From Anoplolepis gracilipes (lineage: Eukaryota > Arthropoda > Insecta > Hymenoptera > Formicidae): a stretch of 64,000 nt of DNA. Made by a program: the position numbers and the translations under genes. Shown here one piece after another: positions 49,605 to 62,360 of this stretch. The DNA lies in the NCBI RefSeq assembly GCF_047496725.1, contig NC_132973.1:15306233-15370232 (forward strand), read 5' to 3'. The notes beneath the pieces are model-generated. The model saw nothing but the letters and a program-made list of their open reading frames with translations, did no database searches and was not told the origin of the DNA. How positions within the stretch are numbered: position 1 is the stretch's first letter; each line of letters opens with the position of its first letter.

Positions 49605-52600
49605 TGAGGATAGTCTCTATTGGCGAGGAGAATTACAGGTAATTGTAAATCAGATAACGGATAAAAAAAACTAATTACAAAAATCAAATTTTATGTTAAA
49701 CTTTTATGTTAAATTTAAAATTTAATTTATACATATTATTAATTAAATATTTTTCTTTCTTTTTTTCTTTTGGATGTTAGAAATTATAGCTATAATAAGA
49801 AATGATATAAGAAATTATAGTTATTAAATAAATAAGTATATATATACAAGAAAAATATAAGAAATTAATTTAAATTAATTTAAAATTGAGATTTATTCTC
49901 TTAATAATAAAGTATAATTATTAATAATATATTACTATTAATATTATCTATATCTTTATTCATTCATTTTATTTATGTAGCTATCACTCGCAATAATTCC
50001 GGATATAACGGGAGAGGTAGATATCGACACTGAAGGCGATACTTATAAAATTTTAAGCACGATACAATTGCCACCTGGCAAAATTATCATAGAAGACAGC
50101 TTTTCTATGGAAGATGTTTTTCATATAAAGAATGATCTACATATGGATTTAACGTTTAGCAGTATCAAAGAGATAACATCATTTTATACATTTTTAATTG
50201 ATCTTGAGAAACTGACCTATCTCATGGAAATGAACGTAAATGTTAGACAAAATACTACATGGATCGAGGTAATGTTTTTACGTACAATTTTAAAAAATTA
50301 TATATTTTTTATACTTTTATAATTAAACAAACAAATTAACGAAATATATAAAGTACACTAATAAAATGTACACTATAAATATATAAAATTTTATTATTCT
50401 ATAGACCGGATTTCACGGCAATTATACGATTCAAATTGATACGAATAAAAAGAAGGCGCATTTGGTGAAATTAAACATAAAGACACCTTTAGAATTCCTT
50501 AAAGACTTTCGCAGTAGCGCAATTGTAGAGATTGAAGGCAATTTATATAAAAGTACAGTTACGATTCGTGAAAATCAATTAGTTATAGATTTGTTCGGAA
50601 ATGTAAGGGTAAGTTTCGCACGATTCTTAAAATATTTACAAGTGAAAATATTTGTAAAAATAAAAACGATTATATATTTTAATTTTCACGTAGATAGAGA
50701 AAGCTTTAATTGATATGATGATTTCTGGTGCAATCGATTCACCTATTATGAAAATACCGAAAACTACAATAGCCGCGAAAAAAGATTTTACTGAAAATAA
50801 GAAACAACTTAAATTCAATGCAAGAATTGAAGAGCCTGTATCAAAATACGTAAGTATCAATAATATTTGAAATCCGATTAAATTATAAGTTAATAATTAA
50901 TTTGTATTAGCGATTAATTTTAGTTGAATTACACATAAAAATTAAATTATTTTATTATCAAAAATTAAATTAAAATTAAAATTGTTATTTTTTTGTAGAC
51001 GTCTTTTGAGTCCGCCTGGGAAATAGACGAGCATCTTGTAAGAGCTTCGGCGAAACTGGAAAGTTGGATAAAATTTTTAGAGTCTCTAGAAACTGACGTT
51101 TTATATAGCAATACGATTCGTATAAACAATACCGCCAAATTGAACATACGTGTAATGCATCTTGGTGATCAGGAATATCAGCTAGCTGGAAACTTAAGTA
51201 ATGACAAGATTGATGCCGATCTACATACGCCGCTGTCGCAAAAACCACATTTCCAGTTCCATGGAGATTTAAGACAAATCAATGAATCGTTATATGACGT
51301 TAGAGGAGAATTAAAGGATCAACTGCAAGCAAAATCTTATGATGTCAGTTCTGTCATCTTCATACAAAATGACACTTTGGCTTCGATAGATGTGAAAGCT
51401 GAGCCGAAAAGTGTGAATACTGATCGAATTATTTTGAGATTAAAGAGGAAGACATATGGTCTTTTGCTTGATTTCGCTGGTGGGTCTTTTAATGGTACTG
51501 TCGACGCGAACATCGTCAATAAACTAAATTGGGACGTGAGAGCTCACATGAATATCAAAAAAGCTGATAAAGTCGATTTGTATCAGCTGAGTACTTTCAT
51601 GAATGTTCAAGTGAATGGCAATACCACTCTATATATTCAAGCCGACACACCTTGGAATGATAGCAGGATTGTGACGGTAAACGGCAATATGATGCTGACC
51701 AATACCAGCGGTGACGTTCGGATAAATCATCGATTGAATGACGATCAATGTCATGCGGCTTTTCAATGGAAGCTGATATACATGGAAGATATGTTACTGA
51801 AACTGATTGCAGGATATAACACCACAGATTTGGGCGAGAAAGAGTTATTGACTTACGTGTTCTTCAAGAATCTCGGTCGATTGTACAGAAATATCGATAT
51901 GGGTTTAAATTTGGACATTAATCGAAAAATGTGGGAATTTGGGACTAATGCGACCATGGGTTTCCGCAATAAGCAAAATTTGGACGCGGTATTCATTATG
52001 AAATTGCCACCTCCGAATAAGGATGATCATCAGTTCTTGATCAGTTATCATACTAGCAAGAACATGCAGGATATTTCTTATGTGCTGGGCTACAACGCTC
52101 TTCACGCGAATTATAATTATGCTTCGGATGGATCGGTTTGTATTCTTTTAATATTAATAAACATTAAAAAGGATTAATCCAGATAATATAGATTTTACTT
52201 TATTTTTTTTCAAATTAAAAGTATGTGGACTGAGAAAGATATAATTTTTTGAGAAAAATATAATTAAAAAAAAATTGTATTAATATAAAAATTTTTAGAA
52301 AATTTTAAAATAACATTTTTCCATTGAAATTATTATATTCTCTTTTTGGTTTATTTTCTCTTTATCTTTCTTATATACTTATAGTCATAAAATTCAAACA
52401 AATATATTTTTTCTTTCTCAAATAATAACGATGTAAAATTTTAGGTTCATACGGCTACGCGCGATATTAATGGGCACTTCCGACTTACATGGGGTTTATT
52501 GCCGACACAATCTGTGAACAATCTCTTCAATATCACCTTTGATAACAAAGAAATCGAGCTCAAATATTCTCTGTATACACCGAAATTTCTACAAGAAGAA

Positions 52601-55600
52601 ACGCTTGTATTTTTCTTTAGTTACGACGCTAATTCCGATGAACGAAATTTAATTAATGCCGATCTCTTTTATCCTCCACTACAGCGGATTGGAACCGCAA
52701 GGATATTTTATGAAAGTTTAATCAACGTTAATGGAACCATTAATGCTACGATATCTATGCCGAATTTATCTTTCATTGGATGCAAATTTATTGTACTTAC
52801 CACTTTGTAAGTATAAATCTATTATAATATAGAAAAAATGTGTGTATATATATATATATATATAAAATTAATTGGATTACACATAATCCAAAAACTTTTC
52901 TACAAATAATAATTGATAATTAATTAAGTAATTTAGAAATAATTTTTAATTTTCTCTAATATTATTTTTCTTTTTATATACAGGCAGCAGAATAAAAGAT
53001 TCATCGAGTGTTTTTGGCCTAATAATACGGCTTCGGTCAACTCCGATTATACTTTTCGTAGCGAGCGATTAGATTCGAATCTAGAAGGTAGTCTGCACGT
53101 AGAAATTCCTCTGAATGCTCGTCATATCAGTCATTTGACTTATGGCTACAAGAAACGTCCACAGATCACTACGGGTCATTCAATCTTGATATACAATGAC
53201 TTGAGAGTGCTCAATGCTCAATATCATTCAAAGAGTGAATCTCGGGCTGGCTTCGAAAAGGATAATATTCAAATTACCGTGGAAAACGCTTACAAGCCCA
53301 TAGGCATCATCTATGTGAACCAATACGAGTACAGCGGTGGAAACGAAGGAACCAACTATCCTAACATCGAGTTTAAGCAAGTAAACATTTATCGATTAGA
53401 CAATAGCTCGGCTTTTAATATCACTGGCGAATCCAGAATTCGGACTACTCATACTGGCCAGGACATTCACTTGAAGGCGATACACTCAAACAAGACGGTT
53501 CAGCTGAAGACGGACTATCAAGTACTATCTGGCGAGTTCGATCAGAACACGTGGTTAAGTCTAGCCGAGAATGCTTGGGTATCTTATCATATAAACATTC
53601 TTAATAAAACTACCGAGGATATGGACAATCAGTTCATCATCCTAAGTTTATCTTATCCTCTACGAAACTTCACTGTAGACGGATCGTATAAGATCACCAG
53701 CGACGAGGTAAGTTCCGAAGCAAACTTGCAATGGGAACGTAATGACGAAAAATCAAGGATCGTTGGTGCGGCCTTTAATTGGACAAATGACAACGTCACA
53801 TCTATGGAGAGCCAACAGCAAGTCATACTGAGTTTTCGACATCCGACCTTCGAGAAGAATGTCACGTTAAAGGGCATACTGATGAGAAAAGACCGCAGGG
53901 ATTTATTAAACGCCATCTTCATCGCAGATTATTCTACCAAAGAGGATAAGCTGTTGACGTTATCCGCCTTTTTGAGAGACGAGAGCGATGAATCGAACAG
54001 AAAGTATCTCTATAAAGTAGCCGGCAAGCATATCAACACCAGATTAGATCTCGACGTGGAAGGATTCGTTCGCAGACAAGGATATGTGCTGCTCGAAACA
54101 GTAAATCACGCAAGATATACGCGTGGATACATATCAAAGGAAACTGGAGAATTGATCGGTCGAATCGATCGGAAATCGAGAGAAATATTCTTCCGACGAG
54201 TAAACAATGACGCGATTAAGTACTTTGCTGTCGGTTATTATCCTTCATCTTCTCATTACGTCATGAATGGTAGCGCTATCAATACGCCGGAACTCAACGC
54301 TACCGGCATTTTCTTTTTGGATCCAAGTGAGAGGCTTATCTGGGCGATGGTTAATTACACTCCCGGTGAGTATATAAAAAGTTTAAATTTTTAAGAAAAT
54401 TAATAATTTACATACAATATACATCAAAATAAGAGACATTAAATTAAATTAAATAAGATAAAATTGGAAACTAAAAAATCATGTTAGTATATCAAAGTAA
54501 GAGATATTAAATCAAATAAAAAACAAGATTTTTAATAAAAAAATAAGATGCTACAAATTTAAGTCTTATTTAAAAACTTTAGAAATAAAAATATGTGTTT
54601 TCTATTTTATTATATTTTTTTAGAAAATTTTCTCTTGACATTTTTAACGAATATTTAAAACAAATTTTTTGTTTTCTTTGGTTAGGTTGGTAAACACGTG
54701 TACTATTTTCAAACTAAAATTAAAGTAATTTTTTTTTAGTACTTTATCGATTTTTTTACATTCTGTCACAATATTTCTATAGATGCACGAGTGAGTTTAA
54801 GAATGCATGGCAATATTCCGGACGCTCGAAACGCCATATTTAACATTTGGAGAACTTACGATGACGATTTAACAATTTCGGACGTTTCTTTCTATTTGAA
54901 ATTAAATCACTCGAGACTCGTCACCTCAACTTTGCGATGGCGACCCGAACTCAAGAGTGATATCGTAGTAAGTATAATATAATATTATTATAATATAATT
55001 AATATAATATATTATAAAATTAAAGTATATTTATTTAATACAATATATAATTTATAACACGCAATTACGAATACTTGCAGACTTCTATAAAAACGAACTT
55101 TAACGAAATGTGTGAAAATATAAACAATGATGTTGATTATTGGAAACAATATATAAAAAATGAAGTAATAGATTCTATTACGGATGTGTGGGAGGACGCT
55201 CAGGATGATATTTCAGAATTCCTTGACGATTGGTAGTAAGTATTTTAAAAAAATAAATGTTAAATATCATCTATAATATTAAATCAGATTATGTATTACA
55301 AAAAATTCAGTTAAATAATATAAATGAAATAATAAAATTAAAAAATATTAAATATATTAAAGTATAACTTAATTTCTATATAATTATATATTATTATATC
55401 TTTATAGTATATCTCTTTATATTATATCTTTATATTATATTTTTTAGTGATCTAAAAAATCTCGAGAATGATTTTGAAAATCTCAAGGTGTTTTTGAATG
55501 AGTCCTATAATGCCAATCATTTTTACATCAAAGATATCGTTAATATCGGAATATACGTCATCGATGAACTATCCCTGCGAAGTCATATCCAGTCTCTTCC

Positions 55601-58600
55601 TAACATTCTTAACGAGATCTGGGAAATAATGGGCGACTCCGGCGAAGCCTTGCGAAATTCACTGCTCTGGTTAATTGAGACCATCAAAAATGCTTATCAC
55701 AAAGTATCCGAGATTATCGTTGCTGTGATGAGAGGTGACTCGGTGTCGCAGGTGGCGAACATAATCGAGAAACTGATCGAGAAATATGACATGTTCATCA
55801 AAGACTTACACGTGTCTTTTATTAAGTATATCGAGAATCTCTGGAACACAATTTTTTCGTCCATCTCAGAACAATGGTATCGCTTCTTGAAGTTAATGGA
55901 ACCTCTGTTTATCCGGTTTATTCATTATCTCGAGACGGTTGTCTGGAAAGCGAGCAAAGAAATGCTCGATTTCCTATACAATCGTAAAAAGGAGCTCATC
56001 ACGTCGCCGTATTTTGATCGTTTTACCAACTTTACGCAGGATATCGACAAGGTCTATCGCGACATCAAAGCGAACGATATAGTAACTAACGTGCACAAAT
56101 ATTCGCGTCTGATGATACAGTTTATAAAAGAACGCTACTTTGCCTTTGTGCCGTTTGGCAAAGAACTTAAAGATGTCATAGATGAAATCGTGACAGAATT
56201 GAAGGAGCTTCGAAAACTACCGTCGGTCAATTACACTCTGGAAAAACTCGAACAGATGTACGATAGAATCGGTTACCTCTGTGAATACTTCGAAGTCAAG
56301 GTTAAAATAGAGGGTCTTATCCGACTGGTGCATTCCAAGATGATGGACATCAGCCAGACGGCGTTACAAGCTGAGAATCGTTATCGGGAAGCCAAGACTA
56401 TGTTTATCTTTGATCCTAATGAAGGTCTGATGTGCCTGGAGCAAAAACTGCCTATGTCCTGGCACGCCTTCAATCAGACACCCGAATTTCATGAGATACC
56501 AGAAATCAGAGCAATCGTGGACATCAAGAAATATTTTATTACCTCGAATACTACCTTCTGGAGTCTTTATTATCAGTATAAACCATACTCGGAGCTGTCG
56601 AACTGGTTACCGCCGTTCAAAGGTTTGTTTAAGAAAGTTTAATAACAAAAATTAATAATAATATTCATTTATTTCCTGATTGTTTTAATGCTTCTTTTCG
56701 TACAAGTTGTTATTTTATTTTATATTTGTGCCTTCATGTGAGCATATGTATAGTGAAAAAGCAAATGAAAGATAAAAAATGCTATATCTAATATATTTTC
56801 TCTCTTTCATTCGTTTGTTTTTGTAAAAAAGCAAGAGAAAAAGCGGTAACTATTATTAGAGAAAATTTATATATTAAAGAATCCGGAAGTAACTGATACG
56901 AGGTTTCTCTTATTTTCATTATTATGTTTGAATTTAGTTCAATACACATATTTGCCTTGATTAAATTTTACAATAAAATTTTAATAAACAAATCGAAAAC
57001 TAATTTTATTTTTTAATAAATGTAATAATTCATATTGTTTCAGCGCAAGCCATGATTATCGGTTCTCAACATTATATCACTTTTGACGGACGTTACTTTG
57101 ATTTTGCTGGAAATTGTACCTACTTGTTAGCGAAGGATTTTGTGCACAATACTTTTGCGATTCTGGTGAAATATAATATACAAGCCGAAAAAATCACTCA
57201 TCGGATTATAGTATTGATCGGAAACAATGCTATCGAATTGGATCTCTTCAACGATGTTAGTAAAATTTATTATCTCATAACAAAAATTAAATTAAAATTT
57301 CAATTAGTATAATTTCTTCTCTTAGAAATATATTTGATAATTATATTATATATTTAATAATTGGGCATGTGCGTAATACTATATTATTTTACATAAAACA
57401 TCTCTACTTCAGAAAATAAAAAAAAAATTGTCAATAGAAACGTATTATATTATTGTATTTTCGTTATAAGATAAATTATTTTTAATGATACAGAATGATA
57501 CAGAATAAATTTGATTATGATATCTTGTAATTATTATATCAAATATAATGTATTATTCAGACAATGAAGCTGATCTCTCAGTCATCCGGCACTACGACGA
57601 ATCTGCAGCTGCCAATCGAGTTGGATCATGGCACAACGTATGTTTATCAAGTGGAAAACGTAGTAACGGTGGAACGCAAGCACAACCAATTCCGGCTGGA
57701 GTGTAATCTCAAATTTAATTTGTGTACCTTGGAACTGTCAGGCTGGTATTATGGGAAGACGGCAGGTCTTTTCGGCACGATGAGCAATGAACAATTCGAC
57801 GACATCCTAGGATCAAACAAGCTATTTCTAAAGGATTCTGGCAGTTTTGGTCACAGCTGGTCTATCGACGAGGACTGCGTAGACACGACGAATCGCGCAA
57901 ACAAGACCCTACATCAGGACAACGCAATATTCAAGTTCTGTGACGAGCTGTTCGTGAACAAGAGCTCTGAGTTTGGCATCTGTTTTGGCGTGATCGACCC
58001 GGCTGTGTACGCTAATATGTGCTTGAACAGTTTCACCGAAGCTGAGGCTTGCACAGTGGCAATGTCATACATGCAGATATGCATGTTCCGCGACACTTAT
58101 CTGAGAATACCTGACAAGTGCACTACATGCACCATGGTGGACGGCAGTCAGGTGGCCGAAGGCCGTTTCAAACGGTTAGAAGAAGACAAAGTACCCCGAT
58201 CGGCAGACATGGTGTTTATCGTCGAAGCAAAGAATTGCAATCGCGATATGAAGTTAAATAGCAGTATGGAGTTGTTAATTACACAGCTCGACAAGGAACT
58301 GAATGACCGAGGTCTCACGGAAAATCGATGGTCTCTAGTAATATTCGGGGGCGACAAAGTGTATGATCGACCCAGAAGTATCATTCTCGACGGACAGATC
58401 TTTACGAAGAACGTGGCACGTTTTGTCGATTATTTAAGCTACGTGCCAGTAGGCAATGGCAATCAAGACATTTTCGCTGCGATTGGATTCGCTTCGCGAC
58501 TCGTTTTCAGGGCCGGTGTGTCAAAGACTTTCATATTGTTGCCATGCTCGCATTGCGAATCGGAGAATCAAACGGTAAAGTTCTATTCTTCAGATGTATT

Positions 58601-59382
58601 TCACAAATTTTCGTAATTTTCTTTAATTCTATAATCTAATTTATTTTTCAACATTTTATTTTAGTTGGAGTACTCGGTATTACATCAAGTATTGTTGGAA
58701 CACGATATCACTCTGCACATATTAATGGATAGCGATTTCCAATTTGAGAAGGAGAAGATCGGTAAGATCTTCTACGGCTTGGATGCGACCAAGTCGTACA
58801 CCAGGAAAGACGCTCGAGTACTAACTGGCGATATAGATCTGCGAAGACAGGTCAAGCTTTCCAAAAACGTGCTAGGTTATTGCACACCGCTGTCTTTGGA
58901 GACGAACGGCACAATATTCAGCGGCGACAAACTACGTCTCGAGAAATCAGCTTCAATTAAAAAGTTTGCGAGTGTTTTCGCGAAGAGAGTCGCCCTTACA
59001 GCCGAGCCAAACAATTGTCAAATGTGCGAATGTACCGCTGATAATAACGGTGTCACGCAAATGGAATGTATGCCCTGTGTATACCCGATGCCCGTGCACG
59101 TCGATTACGTGAGTGTACGTATGCAAAATTTACAAAAATTCTAAAATATTAAAAAATCTTCAACAACAAAAGATTTTAAAAACATCTAAAAATTTATAAA
59201 AAAAGTGCATTATTCTAGACATTCTTACAATATCTTGCTCAGATATTTATATGTCTAATTAATACGAAATTATTTTTCCTTGTATTATGTTACAGGAAAC
59301 TTTTAATCTCAACGAATCACTCTCGATGATGCCGCCATTAGATAGTATTGATTATGGCCAAATCGATATAGAAGATGATTGA
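39707..59382 (+). CDS. Apoltp: Giant large-lipid-transfer apolipoprotein, probably apoLTP
   Basis: Secreted haemolymph lipid carrier. 26 in-frame exons, 4285 aa, near insect apoLTP and longer than apoLpp (about 3300): 39707-39764, 40350-40394, 41373-42459, 42627-42987, 43311-43620, 43862-44361, 44632-44927, 45378-45888, 46131-46272, 46360-46533, 46710-47255, 47370-48276, 48519-49638, 49981-50268, 50405-50608, 50694-50849, 50999-52135, 52445-52806, 52984-54365, 54783-54967, 55081-55235, 55448-56622, 57044-57255, 57561-58574, 58665-59108, 59296-59382. Signal peptide: MRAILLFALTCVILTAVRA. Vitellogenin-N-like lipid module about 35-1050; beta-rich middle with acidic tract near 1993-2010; helical part about 3260-3700; VWD about 3702-3860 (YITFDGRYFDFAGNCTYLL, GLFGTMSNE); then a VWA-like part. 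RSRR at 1386-1389 may be a furin site. ApoLpp is the alternative. Confidence 0.9.
43062..43126. repeat. Hairpin in apoLTP intron 4
   Basis: Bases 43062-43080 pair with 43109-43126 with one mismatch (arm core TTTCTTTCTTCTA), around a GC-alternating loop of about 28 bases. It lies just after the exon 4 donor. Confidence 0.5.
47279..47318. repeat. TA microsatellite in apoLTP intron 11
   Basis: About 19 TA dinucleotides. The intron frame stays open across it, so naive ORF calling fuses exons 11 and 12; the GTAAGG donor after 47255 and the TTTGCAG acceptor before 47370 show it is an intron. Confidence 0.9.
49561..49610 (+). repeat. GAA triplet repeat inside apoLTP exon 13
   Basis: Eleven or more GAA triplets with GAG and GAT variants encode a run of about 15 acidic residues near the end of exon 13. 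The repeat keeps frame. Confidence 0.9.
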
Positions 59383-60197
59383 AGGAATAATTAAAACATA
59401 GATGATTTATTTAATCTAGTTATTTACTAGATTAGATGCTAGATAACTCGCCGGTATTAATCATATTTATTTACAATATCCTTTGTAATATAGGATAATA
59501 TACCTACCTCCCTTCCCAATCCAAAGTTTGTCTTATACGAGACAATATAAAATATATATGTATTTTAAAATCATATAATATAATTACAATAATAAAAAAT
59601 ATCACGATATTATTCAAGTATTAATAATTATATTAAAAAAAAAAACTCATGTTGAAATATATGTAAGGCTGATAAAAGAGGGGAAGTGTGGTATGATCAT
59701 TATGTAAAAGCACAAAACACAGGGTCGATATATAAAACTTTCTTGTCTATATATATTATCTGTATATAATGTGTGTCTGAGACATATATATATAAAAATG
59801 TAATGCAAACCGGGAAATGGCAATTGATTCGCGTTACACTCTTCGCGCGCGCACGTGCACGCGTTGTAAATCGCATTTCTTATTCCGAAACGAACATGGC
59901 GAATATATCTAAACATCTCCCTCTTCGTGAAATTTCTCTCAACATAACAAAGAAATAAACCCTATAACGCACAAAGTAAATCGAGTACATAATTAATAGT
60001 CAACGTGGAAACGTAAGAACGTTTTGCGCATTCCGGAAACTTTCAATATGGCCGTGATAAATTGAACGTCACAGTATACATAGCGACGATAGAGACGGAA
60101 GAAGAAAGCCGGCGCGTTAACACAATACTACCGGCTATTTACAGTTTGGCCTCTATATTCATAAAAACATTAATCCAAATTCGTTAACTGAAAATGG
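59383..60197. other. Convergent intergenic space between apoLTP and TBC1D22
   Basis: Holds both 3' untranslated regions. AATAAA at 59591-59596 is a candidate apoLTP poly(A) signal. Alternating GC-rich DNA occurs at about 59840-59860. No further exon was recognised. Confidence 0.4.
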
Positions 60198-62360
60198 TCA
60201 CCTAGCTGTAGTGTCATGAGCCTGCAGGTGATTTGGCGCGTCGGCGAATGCGTATTTTAATTTGTATGCTTCGGCTACCAGCATACCGATCTCCGAGTCC
60301 GTCCAATTTTGCGTGGGCAGGTTTTGTAGCATTAACATCAGCCCCTGCAATCATTAAAATTATTCAATTAAAGCGTACAGTAAAGATCAAGTTTTAAATA
60401 TTAAAAATTACATATAATAGTAAAGTGAATTGAGAAATAAATTACTTGAAAATCAGGTTGCAGGAGTAAATGTCGTCTCCAAAGTAGAAGAAAGGCCGCG
60501 CACACATAGAGCTGAAACGATGCGAATCTATCAGACTCCGCCAAATAAGTATCCCACAATCGAATGGTACAGTGAAGCGGGATTTCTCTGGTCAATAAAT
60601 TGTTCATCCATCGAAAGGAGAACTGTAGATAATCCACCCCGTGCTGATGTAAATGTTGATGTAATGGTGCTGAATGCAATAACGGTTATATTAAAGAAAA
60701 AATCCGAATATTTAAAGATATGTTATAATATATAATTTGTTTTTATCAAGATATTCACCATCGATTCTCTGTATCAGTTCTTTCAACTGATTTACTTTGT
60801 GCTGGATTCCCAATTGAGCAAATATATAATTATCCTGTATACCGTCCAAAAATTTTGACAGACACCAGAAACTATCTGCCTCAATGATGTCGCGCTGTTC
60901 CTTCGACAGCGATGCTACATCATAATTTTCTAGATCTTGCCAAGCCTGAACTGGTACTGCCTCTTGCAAAAAGACTAAGAAGAAAGGCGTCACGAGGTCA
61001 TTCATACCCTGTAACAACAATTGATTATATCGAATCAGTTCTACTTTTTTATAGTATAATATGATGTGTGTGGTTTGACACTAAATACCTGAACATAACC
61101 AGATGCAGGATGTCTAATCGCCCAAATGTACAATATCCTTTCAAATATCAATTGCACTGTCGTTTGTTGGAATAATGAGATGAGTGGTGACATTCTAGGG
61201 ATATCAATGTGAATCTGACGATATGTATCTTGAAAGCCCTCGTCTCGTTCGACATCGTAATACTGTTTGACCAGATTCCAATAGTCTAGCCGTTTACGCT
61301 CCAACGCATGTTGTCTACGTTCCAAATTAGCTGGCAAATACTCCTATAATGTTACGAACATAGCTTATTGCTTCGCCGCAATGCTCCCTGTACTCAATAA
61401 TATACAGCTCGTTTACCTTCGCTACTTACAGACAATAACCTCCAAGTGACGGAACGTAATTTGGCAGGCACACCCGACCACGATAAGTGTCTTAATTCGT
61501 CCAAATTCAGAACGGACGCGTCCAAAAGTAATTGAAACTTGTCCACTTTACTTTCACCATCTAAATAGATTCATAAGTGATTCTTAAATCCTGCGTCTTA
61601 AGGATTACTACGGCTAAATATGTGATAAATGGATTCACACCTTGCTCCTTTGAAGGTATAAAAAATTTGTTAGGAGCGTTTGTTTGCCTCAATGGTTGTG
61701 GTCTACCAGGAAATTGTGTTGGTTTATGCTGAGGTGACACACCATACTTCAAATCTACATTCTCACTGGGATGTTGGCTATTATTCACTTGCAAAAGTAG
61801 ATTTGCATTGCGTAAATGTAATGGTTGTACTGCTAGCCTCTGAAGGGCTTCTGCCTTTTTCTCTTCAGGAATAATTTCCTGTTGAACTAGTTTAGCAGTT
61901 GCCTGTAGCAACTGCGAACACTTATTGCTAGATCTGTGATTGTTGATAACACTAAGAGCTGCCGATTGACTGACTTTCTTCGATATTTTAACATCCGAAA
62001 CTGTGCAAAATTCATCATCTCCCGAATCCCATGCGTCGTCCACACTCTCCTGAAAATCTTGAAAAGAAGTGGAGCCTCCGCTTCCACCTGTACTACCGCT
62101 ACTATTAGCAATACTAGTCAGATTGCTAGATCCAATCGCCGTGGAATTAAATTTATTGTGTCTAATGTCCTGCTTCAGACTTGGCCTTCAAATAAATTAA
62201 TCAGTAACTTAATAGTAATATATAATTGCAAGTAATTTTTCGAATATGCAGAAAATAAAATCTTAAAAGATATATACCTTCCTGGCACAGCACGTGTATT
62301 CTTTTTCCAGAAAGACTGATGGGTTGAAAGGGTTTGATGATGATAACCTTGATTTTCCAT
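60198..62360 (-). CDS. TBC1D22: TBC1 domain family member 22 (Rab GTPase-activating protein)
   Basis: A Rab GAP; the vertebrate TBC1D22A/B proteins are linked to the Golgi through ACBD3. Seven exons join in frame, 544 aa: 62360-62278, 62185-61641, 61560-61430, 61343-61089, 61008-60759, 60669-60446 and 60344-60198. The N-terminus (QSFWKKNTRAVPGR, then DAWDSGDDEFC) matches the family, followed by a poorly conserved linker. The TBC domain runs from LSWSGVPAKLRSVTWRLLS (about 233) to the end. Its arginine finger is in IHIDIPRMSP (R303) and its glutamine finger in YVQGMNDL (Q338); both catalytic residues are present. GIQDNYIFAQ and FSFRWMNNLL are further conserved blocks. The end KYAFADAPNHLQ matches the vertebrate C-terminus. 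An in-frame ATG at 62396 could add 12 residues. Convergent with apoLTP. Confidence 0.94.

Noticed and set aside
39707..59382. Vitellogenin as the identity of the giant gene
   Set aside because: The protein is more than twice as long as insect vitellogenins, lacks a polyserine tract, and has the long beta-rich and helical regions of lipid-transfer apolipoproteins. The shared N-terminal module and VWD domain explain the resemblance.
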